From an uncultured Flavobacteriaceae bacterium (GTDB lineage Bacteria; Bacteroidota; Bacteroidia; Flavobacteriales; Flavobacteriaceae), in the NCBI GenBank assembly GCA_943787365.1, contig CALSMD010000005.1, positions 1-64,000 of the forward strand: a DNA stretch of 64,000 bases, given 5' to 3'. The translations under genes were made by a program, and so were the position numbers. Positions within the stretch are counted from its first letter, which is position 1, and each line of letters starts with the position of its first letter. The notes beneath the pieces were generated by a model, which was not told the DNA's origin, did no database searches, and saw only the letters and a program-made list of their open reading frames with translations. Below, piece after piece: positions 53,496 through 64,000 of this stretch.

Positions 53496-56400
53496 ATGAA
53501 CTTCCTACCCTTAAATCGATTAAAAACCTACAGCCTCCGTTTCGCCCTACTCGTATTGGCATTTCAAATGAGTGCATGCGCAAGGGCCTAATGCGCCAGA
53601 AGCATGCTCGTTTTGAACCTGTTGATGCCACGGATATGGTGAGTTTAGTAACTGGCGATGTAAGTTATGTACTACCCTTATTAAATGTGCCATCCCAGAA
53701 GGGGGCTATCCCATAGCATTAGCATACCATGCAGGATTAGCATATGGATCAAGAAGCCTCTTGGGTTGGTTTGGGGTGGAATTAAATCCTGGAGCTATCA
53801 ATAGAACGTGTAATGGGTATCCAGATGATTGGAACGGTGGAAGCATTAGGAATAGAAATTATTATAAATATGAAGTAGAGACTATTACGATTTCTTTAGG
53901 AGTGGGAGAGAAAGTAGAAGCAGAGATTGGTGTGGGATATTCCTGGGATTCAAATGGGTCTCAAAGTGGTTCAGTAAGTTTATCAATTACTAATAATGAA
54001 ACGGGTGCTGGGGCACAGGTAGGAGTAGGCTATAGTTCTTCTGAGGGATGGAGCGCAAATGCAGGAGTATCATTAAGCAAAAATTTAGGAGGTTCTGGAG
54101 GTAGTATTGGTGTATCAGGTAGCACAAACGGAAATGTTAATGGCTATATAGGTTATGGAAACAGTGATAACTCTATAGGAGTTTCTTTTGGTACCGCTGG
54201 GTTAGTAGTTAATGCCAATGCTTCAGGAATTGGCAAAGCAAGTTATGCATCTAATAATTCTGTTTCAGCTGATGTAACGTCATTAGATGTAAGTATAAAA
54301 ATACCTATTGCTCCTAGCACATTTATTAAATTAGGCTATTCTAAAGTTAAGTTTGAAAAAGATGAAACTTATTTTAATAAAGTATGGGGTCCATTAAATT
54401 ATAAAAATTTAAATGATTCTCCAAAATATGCAGATGATATTACTTATCAAAATCTTATCACTAATGAGCATAATAGAGATTTTTATATGGATACTTATGA
54501 TCAACCTTTACCTGAAACTGAAAAAGAAATTATTTCTTTTAAAGATACCTTTGAAAAATACCAACATTCCTTTTCAAATCCTGCCTATGACAGTTACATT
54601 GTAAATGCTCAAGGTTTATCAGGGAGTATGAAACCAAGGCTTCTAGAAAATGCTTATCTTATAGGCAAAGGATATAAATTAGAGTATGATACAGAGGAAA
54701 AAGGTAGTATTTCTGGAGTTAACTTAGTTAGAGCAATTGCTGTAGATGTTATAGAAAATAATAATATAGAACTTGCTGCTTTTGCATTAACTCAATCAGG
54801 GGGACTGTCCAATTTTTTAAGTGGACCATCTTTTTATAGTACATTTGAAAAGAGAAGTGCTATTGTAAATCATCATTTTGATTCTTCTAAGCGATTTGAT
54901 AAAAAGTTTGGAAACGCACGGAATGATATACATTTTTATTTTGATCATCAATTACACTCTAACCTCTTAATAAATATAAACAGCATAAATCATAACACGC
55001 CTTCTAGTGCAACAAGCATCAACCAATTTTTTAGTGGAATACATGTTAATAGAACAGGTAGAGAAGAAAATACAAATTTCATAGAATCGTTCACTAATAA
55101 AGAGATTAAAGAGCTGATAAATTCTAATGGGTACTTTTTTGAATCTAAAAATTTTAATAGACAAAATCAATTTGGTGCAAAAGATTATGGTATAGGCGGT
55201 TACAGAATAACTACTGCTGATGGAAAAACATACCACTACTCCCAACCTGTCTATCAATATGAAGAATTTTATCGACAGCTAACTCCTAAAGCAGATTCTG
55301 ACACTAATAATCCTGAAAATTTCTCCGAACATAAATTTTATCATGAACAACGAAAAACTGAGCCTTATGCAACCCACTGGCTGTTAACGGCTATTACAGG
55401 GCCAGATTATGTAAAACGTAGTGCAAATAATATTCGTTATCCTTCAGTAAATGACTACGGTTATTGGGTGCGTTTTGATTATGGGGCTTGGACTGATGGT
55501 TTTGTGTGGCGTACACCCAAAGAACAAAAAACCTATAATAATCTTGTTTTTGATAAAACTAATGCCACAAATAATTACTCTTGGGGTAGAAAACAACTAG
55601 TTTATCTTAATAAAGTAGTTACAAGATCTCATACAGCATTATTTGTAAAATCTATAAGAGAAGATAGTGAAAGCGCTCAAATTGGATACCTTAATTCAGG
55701 ACCGTTTACGATTGATAAATTCCCGTCTTACGAAGGTGATGATTATGTTTATTATCCGAAACAAAAATCTTTAAAACTAGATGAAATTATATTAGTCAAA
55801 AATAAAGATGACAATACAAATACAAATAATTTTGCAGGTGATTTGGTAAGTAACCCAAATTCTACAGTTAACGTTTCATGGAATACCATGTCTGATATTA
55901 GCTATGGAGTTAACAATCAAAATAATGTTTTAGATAATTTGGATTTAATAAAAAACTCAGAAGGTAACTATGTTATTTACGACAAAGCTGTAAAGGTTAT
56001 TAAATTACAACAAGATTATACACTTGCAAAAGATACTAATACAAACCAAGGTCGTTTAACGTTAAATAGTGTAGATTTTCTAGCAAAAACTGCTTCAAAA
56101 ATCATGCCTGCGTATAATTTTAATTATATAGATGAAAATACTAAATATGAATATTGTGAAGATTATGAAAATTGTGATAAAGACGCCTGGGGTTATCATA
56201 AAAATAAGACGGATTTATGGAGCTTAAATAGCATTAAAACCCCTTTAGGGAGTGAAATAAAAATAGAATATGAAGAAGACGACTATTATACAGAGGCTTT
56301 TTCTAGACGTTTTTGGACTGAGGGGTTAACTTTTAAAGTTGAAAATTATAATGATGATGAATATAAAATCACCGTTAGAAACAGCCCTGAATATGTAGAG

Positions 56401-59400
56401 GATGCACAAATTGATGATTTTTCGGATTATTTTGAAATGGGTCAAAAAGTATCTATAGATTTATGGATATCACGAAGAAAAAATTGTATTGAATGGTTTG
56501 ATCAAAAAAAGTACATTGCAGCTTTTGATTTAAACCCAAGGATATTAGCAGATGAGTTTTATCCCGAAGTTATAATTGCAAATAGTGAAAATTTAATTGT
56601 TAAAGTTAGTAAGAGAGTTAATTATGGGGATTTATTAAATCGTCCCAATATTAGAGGGACTAGTTTTGAACCTGGTCTACTATTAAAAAATGAATTTTGG
56701 AAACATAATAATTGTCCTGTAACTCATTACTATGATGCAAAAAAAAGAGGTGAGTCTCCTGCTTATGTTAGTCCTGGCGTAAGTGGTTGTTCTGATCATC
56801 ATTCAATGTATATTGGATTAATAGCCAATAAAACACCTGTTGCCGATTCTGGAGGAGGTATTCGTGCAAAATCTATAGCAACTTATTCTAATACTGGAGA
56901 ATTCTTCAAGGTAGCTTACAATTATGATCATCCAACAATGGAAAGGTCTTCGGGAATAACTTCATATGCACCAGTAAGGGGTTATAAATATGTAGCTTAT
57001 CAATCAGAATTACCAGGTCCAAAAGTTAATTATGAATATGTTACAATGTCTCAAGTTGGAGAAGATGGAAGCTCTTTAGGTAGTACTCAATATCATTTTG
57101 ATGTTTTAAAACCTGCAGTAAATATTTTTAGTAAAAGTTTAAACATTGGAAATCATTTTAAGTCTGAAGTTGTTGAGCATGATTTACCAAGAAAGACATT
57201 AGGTGCTGATGTGAAGTTATATGACAATACCGCTATGATAGGTAGTTTGTTAGAGGTTTCAGAATTTAATTCTAAAGGGCATTTAATTAGGCAAAAAACA
57301 AATAATTATAAAAATTTCACAGAGTTAGCTAATTCGAATAATGGTAGTATTCAAGAGTCTTTTTTATCCATGAAGTCTATACATGATTTTCACGCTCTTT
57401 ATGTAAAAGTTCCTTTTAATTATGGGATTCAAAGTCCTGATGGTTCGGCAGGAATTAATGTGAAGTTAACTAAAAACATATATTTTGAATCATTATCAAA
57501 TTTAAATACAAAAAAAAGATTTGCAAATGTTTCCACAAAAATAACGTATCCATTAATACAAAAATCTAATACGATTATTCAAAACGGTTTCAAAACAACA
57601 AATGAATTTTTTAACCCAGACCCCAAAACAGGAGACTTTTTAAATACACGAACTACACTCGCTAACGGTACAACGATAGAAAATATAAAGATTCCTGCTT
57701 ACACAAAATATCCAGATATGGGCTCCAAAGTGGATCGAGTCACCAATAGAAACATGCTCACCCAAGAAGCCATGAATATCACCAAATCTGGAAACTTAAT
57801 CACGAATGCAACAATTACCACTTGGAATCCTAATTGGATTTATACAGATGCAATTGGAAACACAAGTACACAAAACGGGGTATGGCGGAAACACAAAACC
57901 TTTGTTTGGGAGGGGAGTATAGGTTCTTCTGGCTCCTACTTTGGATTTGTTGGAGAAGATGATCATTTTAATTGGGGCGTCGCCGCTGCGGGTTCTGAAA
58001 CGGTGCAATCCAATCCAAAATGGAAAAACACCTCTACAGTCACAAAATACACCCATTGGTCATCGCCTATAGAAACGCGTGATATTAACAACAATTTTGC
58101 GGCCTCAAAAATGGCAGACGATTTTACTAAAGTCATTGCAACTGGGAACGCCCGTCAATCGGAGCTGTTTTACAGTGGAGCCGAGTACAACCCTTCAGGG
58201 AACTATACAGAAGGTGCCATTTTAGGAGCCAATTACCGCAGTCAAGACGCAGCGCATACAGGAAACTGGAGTTTAAAAACCACATCGAGTTCAAACAAAC
58301 TTTTTGAAATCAATAAAGCGGTCAGTTCAAGATTGTCAACCAACGCGATGCGCCCAGGCAATTACAGGGTTTCTTATTGGGTTAAAGACCCTCAAACTAC
58401 AGGAATTACGTCAAGTCGATCGCATTTAATGGTGAATGGCGTTGAGGTTTTCGTGTCCGAGACTGTAACTGCAGGTTGTTGGAAGCAATTTAATTATACG
58501 ATTACAATTCCAGTCACGAGTACAGCAGTTAACATTTATGTAAAAAATGACCACTCAAATGTGTATTACGACGATTTCAGAATGCATCCTATCTATGCCT
58601 CTATGAGCAGCTATGTGTACAACCAAGACACCGATGAATTGGTGGCTATTTTAGGAGCTAACAATATGGCTTCTGTATTTTGTTATGACAAGGCAGGACG
58701 ATTGTGTGCGTCTTATGCCGAAGCCGTGAATGGAGATACCCATATTGGAGGTTTTAAGGTCGTAAGCCAAAATAAATATAATTATGCCGACGGAACCTCC
58801 AATTATTTAGGCTGTGAGTGTGTGATTGATAGGTGTGGCGAACAGGTAAATCATGAACCTTTAAAAGTTTTATCCGTAGATAATATTTGTACCGCTGGCT
58901 TAAGAAGGGAGTATGAAGCCAATGTTACGGGAGGGTCTGGGAATTATAAATATGAATGGAGTTGGTTAATTAATGCTGAAGAGGGACAATATACAAACTT
59001 TATTGAAGGAAACCGATCAATGTTAGTGCCTTATGCTGTCAAAAAGTGTGATACCGAAAACAATAAATTTAACAGAGTATGGAAAGCAAGAGTTAAAGTT
59101 ACAGATCAAGTTACAGCTGAGGTGGCTAATTCATCTGGTGGTGTAACTTTTTCAGGGTGTAATTTATATATTGATGAAAATTATTGGTATGATTTAGAAG
59201 TCACAAAATGCCTCAAAAATTGTAGTAATTCAGACTATACGTTCAAAGTTCATACAAGAGACCCAAATATGTCTGGAAACTTTAAGTACGAATATATTTA
59301 TTACAATCCAATTACTAAAACTAATTCAGATTGGATTGACGTCACAGCAAGTGATGGTGAATTCTGTCCTCAAATTTTCAACAGAGAATGGTCAAATTGC

Positions 59401-59661
59401 GCAAGTGGTTATGTTAAAAATGTAACTTTAGGAATTAGAATCACAAATTTATCTACAGGTCAAGTTTCGGGAACATCGGGGCCAGCGTACTCTGTTTATT
59501 TGGGTTGTAGTGATGTTCCGCCAAGTCCACAGTATAGGGTTCTTCCAAATTATGTGGGTAAAGAAAAAAATTACATTAATGAGGATACAATTATAGAGAT
59601 AGACTCTGAAGGCGAAGTTATTTCTGTTCGTAGTATTAATGGTGAAAATTTAAAACAATGA
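53496..59661 (+). CDS. Large RHS/YD-associated surface protein; N-terminus broken by about five apparent single-base indels (53580-53790)
   Basis: Piecing frames gives '..APEACSFEPVDATDMVSLVTGDVSYVLPLLNVPSPEGGYPIALAYHAGLAMDQEASWVGLGWNLNPGAINRTCNGYPDDW', typical of flavobacterial RHS-associated proteins; long ORF from 53761. Confidence 0.75.
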
Positions 59662-59777
59662 TAGCCCAAATGAAATCAAAAGAATCACATACAATTCTGA
59701 GAGAATCCCTAAGAGATGATTTGGACCATTCAATTATTTTTATACGAAACGTTGACATTATTAAAAGATAAGGAATC

Positions 59778-62700
59778 ATGAGAAAATTATTTATAACATT
59801 ATCAGTATTATTAGTCACCAACATAACATGGGCTCAAGAAAATGCCCCCTCCCCATCTGACGATCTCAACTGGGTGAGCAGCATTCGTTATGATTTTGGT
59901 GGACAAACTATTGCTAAAAGTGTCAACTACTTTAACACTTTAGGGAAAAGCACTCAAAGTCAGAGTTGGGACATTACTACTAAAAAAATATGGAACTCAG
60001 AAACCCGTTATGACTACCATGGACGTGCAGCCTTGCAAACGCTCAGTGCACCCATAGGAAACAGCTTTCGCTACCAGCCAAACTTTATTAGAAAAAGCAA
60101 TAACGGCACCTATACGCTATCAGATTTTGAAGCCAATCCACTGAACCCAACAGCCATTGGAACCGCTTCAAACACTTTAGGCGCCTATTACAGCACATCA
60201 AACTCAACAGAACCCTACCAAGACGTCACCAGCTACCCGTTTAGCCGTACCGTTTTTAGCAAACTCAATCCGGGAGCGGTCAAAGCCGTGGTAGGCGGCA
60301 ACAAAACCGACACCAATAATGATGGCGTCATCAACCACTTAGATAAATGGCTGCAAACCTATAGTTTTTCAATGCCAGCCCCCGGTCAAAGTAGAGGCGT
60401 CAGTAAAACCGTGAGTCGGGATGTGCATGGTATAGAAGTCGTTGTCTTTACAGATGCCGAAGGCAACACCTCCAAAGCCGCTCGATCTGGCGATGAAGAA
60501 GGCGTAAAACCAAAAACCACCGTCAACAGTCTCATAAAAGAATTAGGCTATGTGGATGTTCATATTCCAACGGGCTGTTCTGGAGTGTCTGTGTCTAACG
60601 ATCCAGGAGGGCATCAATTGGTAATTTATGATTTAATTACAGAAAAACCGGTGTATACTTCTTGGCACACATTACCAAGTGGTTTTTATCGTTTTTCAGT
60701 CCAAACCACAGTAGGACCGCCATATGAATACGATGCATCAAAACCTATTGGGATTAGACACCAAATCAATTATTACGACTTTACCACCAATACGTATGAC
60801 AGAGCTGGACGACTCTTGCGCAGCACACAGCCAAACGGGACCGATCTATTAAGTAAATTTAGATACAACAGCTTGGGACAACTCTTAGAAACCACCTCTC
60901 CCGATGAAGGCAAAGCACAATTCAAATACCGCAAAGACGGACAAATCCGTTATTCTCAAAACAGCAAGCAAAAAGGACCCAGGCCCTTTTTAGAGAGTAA
61001 TTTCAATTCAGTTATAGAATCTTGGGGGTGGGATGTTAATGGAAATGCCACTGTAAGTTTAGAGAATGGGCGGGTAAAAGTCAATGTTATGACCGCCTAC
61101 CAAGGCGTGAAACACCAACTAAACGGATTAAAAACCACCGCAGGAAACACCCTAAAAGTCAACATAATTTTTGATAAAGGAACCACCCAATCCAATGTAA
61201 GACTGTACCTTCAGGAAAACACGCCCAGCGGAACCTTAGTAAGCTACAACGTACTAGATAATAATCTACAAACCGGAACACACCAGTACAGTCACAGCAT
61301 GACCACTACTGGGAATACCCTCCAACTACGGATTGATAAAGCAAATACCTTTCTAAGCAATGCTACCTATTTCTATCTCGACTTTGTGAGCTTAGCCCCC
61401 GATACAGGCACATCGGAAGAATATTCCTACACCAATTACGACCCCTTAGGACGTCCCGTTGAAAGTGGCGTTGCCATTGGTGCTTTTAGCAATCTTGACC
61501 CCGAGGTGGAAGCTCTGCCATCTGGAACAAAAAAAGAACAGCACTTTACGCAATATGACATTCCTGATTCTGGTTTAGAAGTAGTACTTAGAAATGCAGG
61601 GATTTATTATAGAAAACAAAATTTTGTTGCTGGAAATGTGAGTAAAACATGGACCCAAAACCCAAATACCAACACCACTTGGTACAGCTACGATGTTTAT
61701 GGTCGGGTGGAGTGGCTCATACAAAACGTAGAAGGCTTAGGAGTCAAAACCATTGATTATGAGTACGATTTTGCCCGTGGGCAGGTCACAAAGGTAGAGT
61801 ATCAGAAATCAAAACCTGATGAAAGCTTTATACACCGCTATACCTACAACCCAGCAGGGCAACTCACCCAAGTAGAAACTTCTACAGATAGCAGCAACTA
61901 TACCGTACAAGCCACCTACGAATACTACGAAACTGGTGCCTTAAAACGCACCGAACTTGCCGACGGAATTCAAGGCACCGACTATGTGTACAACCTCAAT
62001 GGGCAACTCAAATCCATCAACCACCCTGCACTGTCCGCCGCCAAAGACCCCGGGCAGGATGCCAACGACCTGTTTGGAATGCAAATTGACTACCATGCAT
62101 TTGACTACGCCCGAACCCAGCGCAGCAACATCACCACCGCCGCAGTAGGTACCAACCAATACAATGGAAACATCAAAAACACCCGTTGGAACACTTCTGG
62201 GAGTTTGCCAACCCCCAGAGAACACGTGTACAGTTACACCTACAACAAAAACAACTGGCTCGCCGGTGCCAATTTTTCTGCTACCGACAACACTCCCTCA
62301 CCATTTCCGCCAGACATTATATCCACAGCCATCACAAACGCCGGGCAAACCCTTAACCTAAAAGCCACCAACAGCATCACCTTAAAACCAGGATTCCATG
62401 CCAAAACAGGCAGTATATTCTCCGCAAAAATAGTAGAAGCCCCCCTCATCATCCCCGAAGGAGATTACGATGTCAGCAACATCACTTACGATGCCAATGG
62501 CAACATCCAAACCCTCAACAGAAATGGCTATACCGGTGGTGGCAGCAACGCCATGGACAACTTCTCCTACAACTATAAACCAAAAACCAACCAACTCACC
62601 ACCGTCACCGATACCAATGACAACCCTGATTCCGACCGCTACAGCGATTTAAAATCGCAAGGCAGCAGTGCCACCAACAACTACAGCTACAACAGCATCG

Positions 62701-64000
62701 GACAACTGGTCTCCAATCTACAAGAGCAGATAAGCTATGAATACAATGCCGCAGGATTGGTCACCAAAATAAATACCTTTTCTGCAACCACAACCCCCTC
62801 TTGGACCCGTATCTATGAAAACGATTTCTCATTGAATAGCGACGGAGATCCTACCTTCTGGACCTTTAGTAGCAGTAACAACCCTTCTGAACGTGTCTCT
62901 TCAGTATTCTCAAACAGATATTCGACTCCTGTTAGGGGTTCAGATGTTGGAGGTTGCTCGGAACTATTAGAAACTTATGGAATGGCTGTTGCTTTAAGTA
63001 TGGACGATGCGACTGCCAAACGTGAGTTAAATGTTGCGCCCAACAAATTTCATAAACTCGACTTAGACGCCATCGTAAAACATACGTTATTTATGGACAG
63101 ACACGATCTTATTCAGGCCGCCGCAGGAGTTATCATCACCATAAAGGATGCCAATGGATTAATATTAGGCACTGTGGCACATAACAGCCCCAACCCAGTA
63201 GCAGCCTCTAATGTTGGTCCAAATAATCGAGCGTGCATACCTTATTTTACAACACACAGTAGCTTTGAATTCACGCCCACCACATCCACCATTACCATAG
63301 AAGTCCAGCGCGATTGTACATCAAGTGGAACTATTTTTATTGACAATATAAACCTGCAAGTCCCCACAGCCGCCAAACTGGCCTTTTTCTATGACGATCG
63401 GGGGCAGCGTGTACGCAAAGAAGTTTATAGTTCAGGGAATACCTATCTAACCTACTATGTACGGGATGCTTCTGGCAGTCCAATGGGCATTTATACTGGT
63501 GCGTTTGGACCCACAATACTCCAACCCACCGTGCTCAAAGAACACCCCATTTATGGCAGCAGCCGTTTGGGGGTCCACTACCGCGAGACAGGAACAGATG
63601 CCTACCAACTCACCGACCATCTTAGGAAATGTACGTGCCGTAATTATGAAAAATGGCGGAAATGCTGTATCTTTAACTGCGAAAACAGACTACTATCCCT
63701 TTGGGATGCCAATGCCTAACCGAAATATAGAAGGCAATTATAGGTATGGTTACCAAGGTGAGTTTGCGGAAAAGGATAAAGAGACTGGATTAAATGCGTT
63801 CCAATTGAGAATGTATGATGCTAGGATTGGGCGTTGGATAAGCCCAGATCCTTATGGAGAATTCCACTCACCTTATCTTGCAATGGCTAACAACCCAGCA
63901 AGTGTAACAGACCCAGATGGAGGGTGTACTACTAAAGGAGGTAGACCATGTGTGTTTTCAGTTATGGGAGGAACAGCGACAGATGCAGGAGGGAATATTT
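59778..64000 (+). CDS. RHS/YD-repeat protein with DUF6443-like N-terminus and RHS-associated core; one frameshift ~63625; 3' end beyond window
   Basis: SSIRYDFGGQTIAKSVNYFNTLGKSTQSQSWD; YD repeats (YDRAGRLLRSTQPNGTD, YNSLGQLLETTSPDEGKAQFKY); frame-corrected DHLGNVRAVI...GYQGEFAEKDKETGLNAFQLRMYDARIGRWISPDPYGEFHSPYLAMANNPASVTDPDG. Confidence 0.88.

Noticed and set aside
61941-62652. Overlapping small ORFs on both strands in the RHS gene
   Set aside because: Located inside the RHS reading frame in a Thr/Pro/Asn-rich stretch; no independent coding signal.

Overview
This is a Bacteroidetes (Flavobacteriaceae-type) chromosomal window. In order it holds: a thioredoxin-like fragment and two rhodaneses; a nucleotidyltransferase; a frameshifted T9SS-exported endonuclease I; a DUF6150-type repeat protein; a ~16.2 kb SprB-like PKD/gliding-CTD adhesin gene followed by a PorP/SprF-type partner; GT2 glycosyltransferase, HMG-CoA-lyase-like and TonB-receptor genes; guaB; three periplasmic PPIase/SurA-type genes; MoxR ATPase and aconitase; a frameshifted leucine-rich repeat T9SS protein; a carotenoid operon (crtI-crtB-crtZ-lycopene cyclase) headed by a MerR/B12-type regulator with a CarH-like W-x9-EH motif; a tRNA-Leu(GAG); a type II secretion/pseudopilus-like cluster (GspG, prepilin peptidase, GspE, GspD, GspL/M-like, no GspF seen); and a surface-protein region ending in a two-gene RHS/YD system cut by the window edge. 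The most unusual signal is the tRNA-Leu(GAG) gene, which carries a 20-bp palindromic insertion in its D-arm. The insert matches a short palindromic element found at four intergenic sites in the same window. A second pattern is that about 15 apparent single/dinucleotide frameshifts all fall in exported surface genes, with none noticed in housekeeping genes. No CRISPR array, rRNA or recognisable transposase was seen. Calls rest on reading the sequence and family recognition only; no searches were run.
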